From Vicugna pacos (taxonomy: Eukaryota > Chordata > Mammalia > Artiodactyla > Camelidae): DNA of 64,000 nucleotides. A program made the position numbers and the translations under genes. The notes below the pieces were generated by a model. It did not search any database and had not been told where the DNA came from. It saw only the letters and a list, made by a program, of their open reading frames with translations. Of this stretch, positions 47,230-59,791 are shown piece after piece; the stretch's first letter is position 1, and the number at the start of each line of letters is the position of its first letter. The stretch lies in the NCBI RefSeq assembly GCF_048564905.1, contig NC_133020.1, forward strand, positions 12,433,501 through 12,497,500, in the 5' to 3' direction.

Positions 47230-47960
47230 CTTTTTTAACTCTTCTAGAAAAATGCCGCTTAAACAGCCATTCAGCTCAGTGTTAACTTCATGGCAGCCCT
47301 TAGAAAAAGAGTCAGGCCAAATTAGGGCTGAGGGCGCTCTGTTTCATCCCAAGTGTCCCTCTAGGGTCAAATCAGGAGATAGAAGCCACACATGTTACTT
47401 GAGTAGGGAGAACTTAATACAAGGAATAGTCATACAGATATAAAGGTGCTAACTACTAAGTGAGTAGAAAGAGGACTGTAAGGAATTGTGGAAACAGCAA
47501 CCTCAGGATGTACCTACTACCCCCAGGCCTGAAGGAGCAAAGGGAACAAAGAGAAAAACTTAGAAACTTAGACAAGGGGCCCTGGGGTGTTGAAACCCAG
47601 ACGTCTGAGGAGGAGACGCCAGCTAGCTGGTGCTGGTGTCTGTGGCGGGTGGGCTGGGGATGGTGGTGGTGATGAGGCTGGTTCTGCAAGTGTTGAAAAT
47701 TTGCAAACTAGATTCAGTGGCTGCTACAGAAAGGCATGGCTGCTGCAGCCGTGAAAATGCGTGGCCCAAGTGATTTTCAGCAGAACCCCTAGCAGACAGG
47801 GAGCCACCAAAAGTCACACAGGAAAGAGCAAATCCCCCTTCCTCTGCAGGGTTGTGGTTTGCTCTCTCGCCCTCCTGCTGGAAGAGCCTGGCGTGGACGT
47901 CCTGATGCAGCACAGCTGTCAGGTCAAGTCCCAGTCCCCACATCACCAAGGGGAGGATTA
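47230..47960. repeat. Possible unassigned old repeat
   Basis: Moderately GC-rich sequence with phrases seen in old interspersed repeats (GAACTTAATACAAGGAATAG; TGGAAGAGCCTGGCG). I could not name the family, and it may be unique sequence. No coding evidence. Confidence 0.3.
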
Positions 47961-48367
47961 GAGGGCGGGGTGGAGATGAGAGAGATGATCTGGACCAAGG
48001 ATTTATAACAGGGCAACAGAAAATATATCTAAGTGTGTTTGTGTCATTGGTGAGGAAGCTAAAGGAAATTTGTAGCTTCTTGTTAACACGCTTTCAAGTT
48101 CCCACGCACGTGCCCAGTCAGCTGTATTTCCTGCCGACACCACATTTACCGAGACACCATTGGAGAATAATCTTTGGTCCTTTTGTTTTTCATACTCTGT
48201 GTCTAATTATCAACTTGTGTCAATGCTACTACTTACACAACTTCTCCACGCGCTTCCTGTCACTCACCTGGTTCACACACTGTCATTTTTCACAGGACCT
48301 AATGCAACCCCCTTCTTAGTGGTACTTCTGTCTCTAGTTTCATGTCTCGTTAGTGATTTTTACCCCA

Positions 48368-48485
48368 AGCTGTATAATAATACCATCTGGGAAACTATTT
48401 AAGATATCTCATTCCCAAGGATCTTGATTTAATTGGTTTGGACCAGAGTTGGGGAGCAACATTTGTAAAGCTCTCTAGGTGGTTA
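48368..48485 (+). mobile_element. MER5-type hAT MITE fragment
   Basis: ACCATCTGGGAAACTATTTA, GATTTAATTGGTTTGGACCA. Diverged. Confidence 0.45.
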
Positions 48486-51249
48486 TAAAGTGCAGGCAGC
48501 TTGGAGAACCAATTATTGCAGCCTATTCTCCATAGTATATCAAATTATTTTATTATTATTTTGTGGCACGCAAATCTAGTATCAGTTCATTACCCAAAAT
48601 GCCTCAATAGTTACCCATATCAGCAGACAATGTATCCAACTGGCACATCCATGGTTCTACTTGGTCTGGTTTCCATGTACGTCTCCAACTCCTGTTAATT
48701 CTTCTCCCTAACACTCGCTGAACTTCCAACTTCATTTTCCAGCAGTATTGAGCCACTTGCATGAGATATTCTCTCATTTATCCATACAAGTGCATAGTTT
48801 ATTCCCTCCAGGAAAGGAACCTCACTCAGACAACAGCAAGTTTTAACCACATGGTTAAAGACATGTATAACTAAAGTTTTAAGGCACCCTTCAAGCATCA
48901 CTTTCTGAGATGTCAGTTATATGAAATTTGTGAATGCATAGAAAGAATTTAAAGAAATTCATTAAAATGTTAACTGTAGTTGTCTCTAGACAGAAGGGCT
49001 ATAGCTTTTCTTTTCTTTTCTATACTTTTCTGTAGTTTAGAAATTTTCTACAAAGGCACATATTACACTTTTAAACAAAACAAAATAGTAAAATTTATTG
49101 GCAAAATCATTTATATGTTTTAAAACATCTTATATACCTAAATAGCTGAACGTGTTTGATTCCTGAATTAAGCAAGAAGTGTCTGATTAATAAAATGATA
49201 TATTTGGGAATGCTAGCATTTGGTTAAACCAGATTCTACCCCAATCCTACACAAAAATGTATTTTTCCTGTAGGCACTAGATGGCAGTCTCTTCCCATGT
49301 ATTGACCCATTTATAATGTGTTGGAGACTGAAGGGATTGTGTGTGGTTTACATGAATATTTTTATTTTTAAACTGACAAATCATAACATATTGTTTATAT
49401 TTGAAAGATATTTCAGTACACACTAAGAAAACTGTTTTTTAATTCTCTAAAATTTGAATCAATTTCCTTATAAACACCTCACATTCTTTGGTATCGTCCT
49501 AACTAATTCTATTCCAATTAGCCCCATCTCACTACTTAAAAGGTGGCAGAAGTTCCCGTCCCCCTTGAATTCCTTTGCTTTTATTCTTGATTCACACCTT
49601 CAGGCTTGCAGATGATACGCGGAGAAATTACTTAGTCTAGCTGGTGTTATTCAAGGCTAACAACAGCCGGTCGCCCTCCTTCCACGTGTACCAGCTCTGC
49701 GTTGCTGGAGACCCAAGAATTGGGTCAAATTGAAGCAACGTCCCAAAGTCTGAGAGTGGAAGGAGACAGGATATTCCTGTGGGGGAATGTCCTGAAGGCA
49801 CCCATCTTTGTCAGAATGATTTTAAATCATGTCTGAAATAATATATTCGGGGATACTAATGAGTATTTCCAAGATTTTAGAAGATAACAGATCCCTAGGC
49901 AAGACTTAAAACATTTAACTCTTACCCATTTCTCCCTGTTGTATGCATAGAGGGTGTTACAGGCATCAAAGAAATCTCAAATCCTCTCCAGTTACACTCT
50001 TTCTCTAGCCCTTTCTTTCCACAGTCCAATTGCTTGTCAAAGATGGTTCCGCTCCCTGATTCACTTCCCTTACATGATGACTTATCTGCCTGGCATTGAA
50101 TTTTCAGTTTACAGTAACTAGCACTCAGGGAATGAGTCAAATTCTGTAGCCTTGGAGCAGTTTTTCTGCCGTATCAACTGGGCCTTTTGCTTTCGAACAC
50201 ATGAGGTGCGTTGCTAATGTCTAAATTTGAGCTGCGCATTATGTATATCAGAAAAAATATATAAGCACATAATAATTTTCACAATTTTTTCTGATTAAAA
50301 ATACAGATTCCTTATGAAACTTTTGAAAGACTCTAAATGCTCAAAGAAAAAAAAATTAAAATTGCCCATAGTTTCCCCACCCAGGGAAGCCATCCTGTAA
50401 GTGGCTCTTAAAACCAACTATAAGGGTTTGCATTTACAGAAGTCAGTCCAGTATCTCTGCATTTTTCATCATTTCCCCTAGTGAAATGTTATTATTTAGA
50501 GCTCTATTACTATCAGGGATGATTTTTAAAGATAGTAACAAAAATACAGTGTATTTTCGTCTTCAACTAGATGTCAGCCTGTATGTAAAAGCAAACCACT
50601 TTTGTAAATTATTAACAGTTTGTTTTCTTTGCCTTACATTTAAGGTTAAATTTTTTTTCTTAATTTATGTGACCCTTGGTGGTTTACAAATGAACTGTGA
50701 GGCATGAACTGGAGCTGTTCAAACTGATCTTTCTTAGGATAACAGAAACTCAGAATGCCATTCTTACTACTCCACAATTTTCTGTGGGGGGCCTCCGCAA
50801 GTAAATTATCTTCTTTGTGTGCTTAATCCTCCTAGAGCGCAGTCCTCGTCACCTCTGCGTGCCATGCCATTCTGGGAGGATGGATGTTTCTCTTTGTCCT
50901 CTGCATATAGAAACGGAAAAAATGAGAATGAAAATCAGAGAACAGGGAGCCTAAGTTTTGCGTCAACCTAAGAAATATGGGTCCAGTGTCCATGGAATTG
51001 AAAATATCTGCTTCAGTCCTTCAGGACATTTCAGAGTATAATTTGAATTTTAAAATAAGAAGATCAGAAGTCAATATTCAAAATGAATAGTGGTGGCTTT
51101 CAATTATTTTCCTATTTAATTAAAACAAACAAACCTAAAATTAATACTATCTATGCTTATCAATTGCTATTTGGCATAGGTGTAAATGATTTTCAGAATA
51201 AATGGAACTCTAAATTTCTTTCAAAAGTGTTTTATATTAATTCATTCAA

Positions 51250-52375
51250 AGAAATATGTGGAACACTGACATAGATAAATAAGACACAGCCTTTACTTGA
51301 AGTCTCATGAAGGAATCAGAAAAAATGTAGAGAGAAATGTATCAGAAATATCTATTTGGTGCTACTGTGTTCCTGGTGACGTCTTAAAGATTAAGGGTGA
51401 ACAGAACATAGAAACATCCAGCTTTCACGGCACTTACATTTTAGCAGGTGCAGATGGAGCGTAGATAATAAGCACAGTGGTCCCTCGGTATCAGCGGGAC
51501 ATTGGTTCCAGGACCCACAGCAGACACCAAAATCTGCACATGCTTAAGTCCCTGACATGAAATAATGTGGTATTTATTTGCCTATATCCTACAGACATTT
51601 CCCCACACATTTAAATCATCTTTAGATTCCTTATGATACCTAGTACAATGTAAATGCTATATAAATAGTAGTAAATACAATGTAAATGCTGTGTAGATCG
51701 TTGCTGGTGCACAACAGATTTAAGGGTTGCTTTTTGGAACTTTCTGGAATTTTCTTTTTCAAATATTTTTGATTCGAGGCTGGTTGAATCTGCAGTTGCA
51801 GAACCTGCAGATATGGAAGTATCATCAAATAATGTGTGTGTGGTGTGGTGCGTGGTGATTGATGAGAGATATGGAGAAAAATAGTGGGAGAGAGGGAGTG
51901 TCATTGATAAAGTCACATTTTAGCTAAGTCCTGAAGGAAATAAAGGGGTAATCCCCACGGATGCCTGCATCTAGAACACCTCAGGGTAAGGGAAGGGCAA
52001 AGAGGCCACCGAGGCTTGAGTGGAGTGATCGAGATGGAGATTGGCAGGCTGTGAAGTGAGGGAGTAACAGGTTGTTGGCAGGGGCCCCGGGAAGGGTCAC
52101 GGAGGTCTTTGTGAGCCTTGTAAGGACTTTGGCTCTTTCTTAGAGTGAAATGAGTAACCAACTGCAGAGTTTCAAATGGAAGAGTGAGAAGATCTGAGGT
52201 AACCCAGGGACACAAATTAGGAGGATGTTGCAATAACCCCCAGGAGAGAGGATGGACACTTGTACCAGAGGGGTAGCAGTGAGGGTGGTAAGAGTTAGCC
52301 AGAGTCTCGGTATGTTTAGAAGGAAAAGCAGACAAAATATGCTGATGGATTGGATGGAGGCTGTGAGAGAGTCAA
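51250..52375 (-). mobile_element. L2 LINE, interrupted by a Tigger element
   Basis: Antisense L2 from its 3' part (GACATAGATAAATAAGACAC; GCTTTCACGGCACTTACATT) through to ORF2 (GAGGATGTTGCAATAACCCC; CTGATGGATTGGATGGAGG). The L2 is split by a Tigger-type element at 51475-51826. Confidence 0.8.
51475..51826 (+). mobile_element. Tigger-type DNA transposon (MER6/MER44-like)
   Basis: CAGTGGTCCCTCGGTATCAG, TTGGTTCCAGGACCCACAGC, CCTAGTACAATGTAAATGCT, then GGCTGGTTGAATCTGCAG and AACCTGCAGATATGGAAG. Both ends and the middle are present. It contains a small internal duplication of the TACAATGTAAATGCT stretch. Inserted in L2. Confidence 0.85.
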
Positions 52376-52479
52376 GTTGTTTTTTTTTTTTAATAAAGAT
52401 ATATTCACATTTACTAAATACCTCATGTTATATTGTGTAAAATACAGCTTCCAATTATTCTTTGGCTACTGTTTTCCAG

Positions 52480-52970
52480 TGAGCCGAGGCCTTTCCTTAT
52501 CAGCCCTAGGAGACGGTGCTTGCCTGGGGAGTGTTATTTGGCAGCCCTTCGACGTAAGCAGACCTCGTCGAAGCCACCCAGGCCTGACGGGGCCTCACTG
52601 TTTCCCTCACGGCCCCAGCAGCCGCTTAAGGCTTGCCTTCCTCACGCCCGGGCTGGTTTGGGAACGCACGGGGGCTGCAGGGAGCCGGGGATGGCGAAGG
52701 CCAAGGGAGGGAGGCGGGCACTGGCGCCTTACCGCGGTTGTTGCTGAACAGCACCTTCTTAAACATTCCACAGTCATCACCAGCTTGACTGGTGCTTTAA
52801 ACCAGGGGCCCTGGGACACGTCACTTCTCCCGCACTGTGACACCCGGGCGCCAGGAGGCGTGGTGATTCGCTGGAGAAGTACTCGGAGAGCGCTTGGAGT
52901 GGCGCTGTGCCGGGGCTGAGGGTTCGGTGCGAAGGCCGGCTCCGCCTGCCGTCTTGGTGCTCGCGTCCTG
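52480..52970. promoter_or_regulatory. GC- and CpG-rich patch, possible orphan promoter
   Basis: About 0.5 kb with clearly raised GC and CpG in an AT-rich setting, not assigned to any repeat. A good minus-strand donor CGCG|GTAAGG ends at 52733, and a plus-strand donor-like GAC|GTAAGC is near 52,551. Open frames here have no recognisable protein. Could be an unannotated lncRNA or distal EPS8 start; that is inference. Confidence 0.4.
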
Positions 52971-53490
52971 GCGGGAGAGACTGACAACAAACGAGTGCAT
53001 ACGTTAGTTACAGTATTTCCCCAAATGATAAGGACTGTGGAAGAGAGAAACAGGGTGATGTAATGGAGTTTCTTTGGTCGAGGATGGGTAGGGCTGGGGA
53101 GGCTTCCTTAGAACCAGTCAACAGAGAGGTGACATTTGGCATGAGACCCAAAGGGTGACAGGGAGCCTGTCACCTTAATAGACAGTCATTTAAAGTCCAG
53201 TGTATATGAACCTGGTATTAGGTCTTGGGAAAGGGGGACTGAGATTCAAATACGAAGATGAAGAAGACATGGTCCTTGCCATCTGGAGCCTAATATCTGA
53301 TGAGGAAGACGACGCAGTATATGGTAATAACCGTAATTCCTGGAAGTGCTATAAGAGAGATGTGAAATCATGCCAACGTAGTTCGGCCAAAGGGGTGGTT
53401 CTCACTAAAGCATTCAGGGAGACTGGGGAGGTGGGCTCCACAGATGAGGTGACAGCTGAGCTTGGCGGTGACAGTAATGCCCTATGATCA
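52965..53490 (-). repeat. L2 LINE fragments
   Basis: Two adjacent antisense L2 pieces: 52,965-53,165 (CAACAAACGAGTGCATACG, GAGAGGTGACATTTGGCATG) and 53,200-53,490 (GAAGAAGACATGGTCCTTGC, GAAGTGCTATAAGAGAGATG). An open frame here (53200-53487) is L2-derived noncoding sequence. Confidence 0.7.
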
Positions 53491-53499
53491 TCAAGTCCT

Positions 53500-53665
53500 G
53501 TCTGTGAATCAGCCACTCTGCTAAAGGGATTTACAGAAACTCTCCCATTAATCCCACTAACCTTAAAAGGCAGATACCATTGATCAGTCTCATTTCACAA
53601 TAAATACATGAAATGAGGTTGGAACCCAGTTTGTCTAAGTATAGAACTCATTCTTGTGCAGATAC
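53500..53665 (-). repeat. MIR SINE
   Basis: Reverse MIR: GCAGATACCATTGATCAGTC, TCATTTCACAATAAATACA. Diverged. Confidence 0.6.
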
Positions 53666-54779
53666 TATGCATGTAAATAAGCTAACCAGTGAGTTAGCTG
53701 TGTTTTTCTCTTTTTAACTTATTCCTCAGGTGTTGGGTAGCATCTAAACAACTCTCACCACCTAGTTCTGGGTCATAGTATCATTCCCCAAATATAAGCA
53801 CATAATAAAAACATTTAAAACTGAGGGCAATTTGATAGCTCCTCAGACTTAAGAATCCACAAGTTATTAGGCTAAAGTGCATCACAAGATCTTGGTTTAC
53901 TGTTTTCTAAACAGAATTTTGTTTTATTTATTTCACCTGAAATTGATGTTTAAAGTGAATGCATACATGTAGACAAAAAGGGAACATTAATCACAAATTT
54001 TAAATTCTTTCTGAAGACCGTCAAGCTACGAACAGCAAGTCTGTAAACCCACAAAGCCAGCAGAAGATTTATAACCTGGGTAGGATGATAGTGCATAGAA
54101 TGGGGCTCTTTCTGGTAACCTGTGTGAGCTTTAGACCTGGGCTGTGCTTTCTTGGGAAAAGAAGATGATAGTTTGTATAGTTTGTATTTGGAAGGAAATA
54201 ACAAAATTACACTGGCGTGTATTATCCCTTTCTTTTCTTTTGTCTTTTATGAAACAGTAATATTTTTGTGACCCTGGAGATGTAAGAATGTCACATGTTG
54301 ATTTATTTGTTATTTTTTGCCCGTGATAGAGGATGGATGATCCTCAAAGTTACATTCTGCTGTGTTCTATATTTATATTTTTAGTTCAGTGATGCTGATA
54401 AGACAGTATCAAAATTTGGAGGTGAGACATTGAGTATTAGTTTTGAGGGTCTCTGGTTTAAGTTTACTTAGGTGCTGACTGTGATTTTTTCCAACCTTTT
54501 GAAATTCTTGTTCTAGCACAGATAAAATTGAGGAGCACAGTCCATATTCTAGGAAATTGATGTCTACTTCTAAAAACTGGCCATCTCAGCAAAAATGACA
54601 TAAACTGAATAAGATCATCAATTTGACTATCTCACTTTTGTGAAACATTCTTTGAAGACATTTTGGGTTTTTTTTCTTTGTTTGCTTTGCTTTCTTCCCT
54701 CTTCAAAACTGGGGTAAAAAAGTGATGCACTGACAGGGTATAGATTTGACTATCAATCAACATTTAACCTAGATACTGC

Positions 54780-55015
54780 TATGGGATCTAATTTGATATT
54801 GTAATACATGAAATTATATGCATGATATGTATTATTATGTTATAAATGGTATAATTATACATTATATATAGTACACATATAATCTGTAATATAATATGTA
54901 ATATATAATGCATATGAATGTATATCATACATTATACATAAGAATACATTATTAATATTATAATGTATGATATAATGTATAATGATTTGATATTTTAATG
55001 TATAAAAGCAATTTC
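54780..55015. repeat. AT-rich palindromic tract
   Basis: About 235 bp of nearly pure A/T with many ATACATTATA-type repeats. A perfect 16-bp inverted repeat lies at 54921-54936 and 54959-54974 with a 22-nt loop. Confidence 0.9.
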
Positions 55016-55023
55016 CTACTATC

Positions 55024-55642
55024 TCTTTTTTTATTGAGGTAAAATTGGTATATAACATTATACAAGTTTCAGGTGTGCAATGCTATGATTCAATAGATGT
55101 CTGTGTTCATTTACACAGTGCGCATCACCAAAAGTCTGGTTACCATTCATCACCATGCACTTGACCCCCTTCACTCATTTTGCTTGCCTCCCAGTCCCCT
55201 TCCCCTCTGGTAACCACTAGTCTGTTCTTTGTGTCTATGTGTGTGTTTTGTTTTGTTTGCTCATTCATATTTGGTTTTGTTTTTGTGTTTTTAGATTCCA
55301 CGTATGAGTGAAATCATAGTTTTTGTCTTTCACTTTCTAAATTGTTTCATTAACATTGTATCTTCAATGCCCATCCATGTTGTCTCAAATGGCAAGATTT
55401 CATTCTTTTTTATGGCTGAGTAGTATTCCATTGTGTATATACATATCTATATATTATATAGATATATGTTATATATATCACACATTTATCTATTCATCCA
55501 TAGTTGGACACTTAGTTTGTTTCCCTATCTTGGGTATTGTAAAGAACGCTGCTATGAACATCAGGTGCATATACCTTTTTGAATGAGTGTTCTTATTCTT
55601 TGGATAAATACCCAGAAGTGGAATAGCTGGATCATGTGATTC
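55024..55642 (-). mobile_element. L1 3'-end fragment
   Basis: Antisense L1 3' region: TTTATTGAGGTAAAATTGGT, TCTGGTAACCACTAGTCTGT, ATGGCTGAGTAGTATTCCAT, AAATACCCAGAAGTGGAATA. Possible flanking repeats TTCCTACTATCT and TTCCTTATATCT. Confidence 0.88.
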
Positions 55643-55784
55643 CTTATATCTTTGAACATTTGAGGAGAGATAAACAGTAGTTGCTTAATTAGAACTGGAG
55701 AAGCATATGGGCTAGCATTTGGATTATGTGACTGATCCAGAATTAACCTACAGATAGTGACCTGGCACTTTAGCCCCTGCAGCA

Positions 55785-56278
55785 GACTGATTTTTAAAGG
55801 TGATAGCAATGGTATCTCCTATCCACATGCTCTTCGAGACCCTTGCCACCACCCAGAAGGTGGAGTCTAGGTCTCTTCCCTTTGAACCTGGACAAGTAAA
55901 ATAAAGTCATTAAAATGTCATCCATATTCATCTATTGGGATTTTCATTGTTGGGACAAAAACTATGCTATGAAGAAGCCCAAGAAAGCCGTGGAAGGACC
56001 CATGTGAAGAGGACCTGAGGGCCCTGGCCGCAGCCACAGCTGAACTCCTAGCTGACAGTCAGCACCAACTTGTCAAGCACATGAGTGAGCCGTACTGCTA
56101 CCGGCTCCTCCAGCCCGTCACGTCATCCCAGCTGACACCACATAGAACGGAGATGAGCCACCCAGTGGAGCCTGCTCAGTGTGCAGATTTGTGAGCGAAA
56201 CAAATGACTGTTGTTGCTTTAAGCCACTGTGTTTTGATATGGCTTGTTGTAAGTCAATAGATAACTGATGTAGTGACC
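55785..56278 (+). mobile_element. MLT1-like LTR (ERVL-MaLR type), solitary fossil
   Basis: An LTR-type ending: GAGCGAAACAAATGACTGTT, TTTAAGCCACTGTGTTTTGA, AGTCAATAGATAACTGATG. The body GACCTGAGGGCCCTGGCC and GTCAGCACCAACTTG fits an MLT1-like or related MaLR LTR. No internal genes are attached. Old and diverged; the exact subfamily is uncertain. Confidence 0.6.
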
Positions 56279-56549
56279 TGAAAGTCATCTTAGAACATGA
56301 TTTGGGAAAAGAGCTCTGCTTTTAGACCCTGAAAGTGGTAGCCATTGAATATCAAAGAGTTAAGTATTTCCTATGCAAATAGTATTATTGGAATCCCAAT
56401 AATTTGGCAGTGTTCAAGTGTTAAAGAATTTGCAGCCATATTTGAAAATGTCCACATCCATGGTGAAGACAATGGAAGCTGCAAAAGGGGAGAAATCTCC
56501 TGAGGTGAGAGGAACATGTGAGAAAAGAAGACCTGTAAAAAGTCTCAAG

Positions 56550-56687
56550 GAGGGAGAGCTTATAGGTCAGTGGTAGAGCACATGCCTAGCATGCACAAGG
56601 TCCTGGGTTCAATTCCCAGTAGCTCCATTTAAATAAATAAACCCAATTACCTTCCTCCCCTGGAAAAAAACAAAACAAAACAAAACA
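56550..56687 (+). mobile_element. Vic-type tRNA-Ala SINE
   Basis: Forward copy: GGTCAGTGGTAGAGCACATG, CACAAGGTCCTGGGTTCAAT, then a (CAAAA)n tail. Flanked by AAAAGTCTCAAGG and AAAAGTCCCCAGG. Confidence 0.93.
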
Positions 56688-57583
56688 AAAGTCCCCAGGA
56701 AACCCTCGTATTTGAGAGCTGGGTGGAGGAGAGGAGTCAGCAAAGCTGGCAGAAGAGAAGCTGTCTAGGAAGTAGCAGAATGAGCAGAGTTTGTGGTAAC
56801 TAAAACGCCAAGGGAAGAGAATGTTGTAAGGATGAGGCATCTGTCTGAGTTGATAATGTTTTGTTTTTGCCAGAAGTGAGAACTGAAAATAAAGATGTTG
56901 TAGAGAAACTGTTATATATTATTAGGATCAAGATAAAATCAGATTAATTTTACGTAGAGAGATATAAAAAAAAGTAGCATATGTACCTGCCTTCTAAAAG
57001 TTTACAAGTATAGTTGAGAAAAAGACTGTATGTAAATGGTACAGCACAGTAAGACAGAGGAGAATATAATTAGACTTGGGGATATATCATAGTTTAAAGA
57101 CAATTAGGATATATCTTAATAGTAAATAAATCTTAGTAAGGAGGTTGGAACTGGGACTTGAGATGTAGCAGTTAGGGTATCAGAGAGCAAGTGAAGGATA
57201 GAAAGATGGATATGTGCATTAAATGCACATAGAGAAATAGCAATGGGAGTGGAGAAAGCGAATTTTATCACCAGGATGAATAGAATAGCACAAGGACCAA
57301 AGATTTTCAGAGAACTGAGGAGCCTGTGGGAGATAACCTAAGGGAAGATCTTTGAAGATGTGGTAGTCTGCTGGTTGAGTAGTTAAAGAAATTTTTAAAC
57401 CTGGAAAGAATTGAAACCTGAGATTTTTCAAAGAGGTAATCCACAATATGCCAAGGTAGTCTACATTAGTGAGAGACGCATTATTTCTAAAAATTGTTAT
57501 CTTAAGCATTTCCAGTTCAAATATGTTTATTAACAATTCTGTTGGTAATGAACCATCACATTTGAGCAGTACTAGACCAAATA

Positions 57584-58072
57584 CAGACTCTCCCCGACTT
57601 CTGGGTTGACTTAAGATTTTTTCACTTTGCCATGGTGGGAAAGCGATACTATTCAGCAGAAACCATACTTGAAATTTTTGTATTTTGATGTTTTTCCCAG
57701 GCTAGCCATATGCAGTAGGATACTCTCCTGTGATGCTGGGCAGTGGCATTGAGCCCAGCTCCCAGGCAGCCTCACGATCATGATGCTGCAACCATTCTGT
57801 ACCTGAACAACCATGCTGGTTTTCACTTTCAGTACAGTATTCAATAAATTACATGAGGCATTCAATACTTTATTATAAAATAGGCTTTGTGATAGATAAT
57901 CTTGCCCAACTATAGACTAATGTAAATGATCTGCACAGTTTAAGGTAGTCTAGGCTAACTTACGACGCTCACAGTTTTGCTGTATTAAATGCATTTTTGA
58001 CTTAACCGTATTTTCATTTTATGATGGATTTATTGGGATGTAACCCTGTAGTCAGTCAAGAAAGTTCAGTGT
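57584..58072. mobile_element. Tigger-type DNA transposon
   Basis: CAGACTCTCCCCGACTTCTG, AATAGGCTTTGTGATAGATA, TAAATGATCTGCACAGTTTA, TAAGGTAGTCTAGGCTAAC, and the end TTATTGGGATGTAACCCTGT. Nonautonomous TcMar-Tigger copy, near full length. Confidence 0.8.
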
Positions 58073-59104
58073 TTGATCTTTTTTCATAGCAGAATTTTAT
58101 ATGATCCAAACTTTCCACATAATCATTCCACTGTTTGACTGTGCACGTATAAATTTTTACAACCTTTCTAGCCAGCACTAATCTTAACTTTCCATTAACT
58201 TTAACTGAGAAAATAATCAGAGAGTAGTAATTTTTCTAAGTCTAACATTTCCCCATATGTTCCATTCTTTTTCTAGATGTCAGAACTAATCTTATTGTCC
58301 TTAAGTTTAGCTCAGGACTGGGCTGTGATCCCATGAAACTGGCCAAGGAAACTCCAAATTCATTGGCTGGCTGCCTTTCAAAAGATGAAAAGATGTCCCT
58401 GCTAACCTTGTTAGTTAGTCTCCTGAGTCAAAAGGCATCCAACAGAGGTAGAATTAACAATGTACTTGATTTCTAAACCACAGCCCAATGCAAAAGAGAA
58501 AGTAAACAAGCCCCAAGAATGTGAAGAAACACAAATCCTCTGAGTAGAAGCTTATCCATACAACATTTTCTTCAAAGTCAAATTCTGACATCTAAAGAGA
58601 TACATTACCATATCTCTAGCCACCAAAGCAACAATTCTCAAATGACATTGGCCTTTAGAATACTCATAACAATAAACTTGAAAACCATAATTGCTTAAAT
58701 GATTCAGAAGCCAGGCTAATTATTATATTGATTAAATCACATTTGATTGATCCTAAGCCATGCCTTAAAGAGCACATGGATTTCTTTTGAAGCAGTGGTG
58801 TAAGAGAAACCTTTAGATTGTTTGCTGGCTCCAGTCAAAAAGACCTTCAGTGTTTGCTAAACAAATTGTAATAAGTTTGCTAAACTTATATGTAATATTG
58901 TAGATGGTTAGATAGTTTTCTTTAAATGTATTTATCCATCTTATTTATAGATATATATATTATCAGAATTTATTTTTTAATATTAAAAGCAGTAATGTTA
59001 CTCAAAAGTTTTAAAAAGTATCAGAAGGGTACCAAAGAACAACATAAATGTATCCACATCTTCCTGAGTAGGGGTTTGGGATTGCCTCAAAGATCACTCT
59101 CTTT

Positions 59105-59190
59105 CTTTTTTTTATTCATGGACGTACTGGGGATTGAACCCCTGACCGCATGCGTGCTAAGCATGTGCTCTAGCAATGAGCTATACCCTC
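59105..59190 (-). mobile_element. Vic-type tRNA-Ala SINE
   Basis: Reverse copy: GGACGTACTGGGGATTGAAC, GCGTGCTAAGCATGTGCTCT. TGCCTCAA is repeated on both sides. Confidence 0.9.
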
Positions 59191-59791
59191 ACTGCCTCAA
59201 CGCTCGCGCTTATCTGTGACTCCAAGTCAATTATCTGTAACTCTGGGATGTTTGTTGGAGGCTAATGTAACCAACCACCCAAATTTCTTATGATGACTCC
59301 CCCTTTATATTTAAAGTAACCTTTTAAACATAGAATGCAGAACATCCTTACTTAAAGGCATAGCCAACTAAACATAATTTTATAATCTATGAGTTAAATT
59401 TGATACTTTAATATTACTTTAATGGTTCAAGATCTTAGAAAACTTTAAGGTCACTATTTTGAACATGAATTTTAATTGTACACAATGGCATATGGAATGT
59501 ATATAATCTTTTGCAAATAACTATTGTATTAATCTAGGTGCTCTGAGAAGCAGATACCAAGGCAACATTAAATGGGGAAAGATTTTATGGCTGGTGTGAA
59601 ATGCTTGTGCTAAAAAATTGAGGAGAGGGCCAGAGACAGTTGGGAGATGCAACTCAGATCCCAATGGAGGGAGAGAGAAAGAGAAGGCTGGGAAGAAGGA
59701 AGGTCAGGTGGCACCTTGTAGATGGCAGTGCAGTCAAAGCTATCAGTGGGTCCTTGAGCCAAAGTTGGCTGACAGCGGAATGCTTTGTCTT

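Noticed and set aside
52350-52990. 189-codon plus-strand and 127-codon minus-strand frames
   Set aside because: They overlap one another in a GC-rich patch and resemble no protein; the plus frame begins in L2 and A/T-rich sequence.
53200-53487. 95-codon frame with acidic start (KYEDEEDMV)
   Set aside because: The DNA matches the antisense 3' region of L2, which is noncoding.
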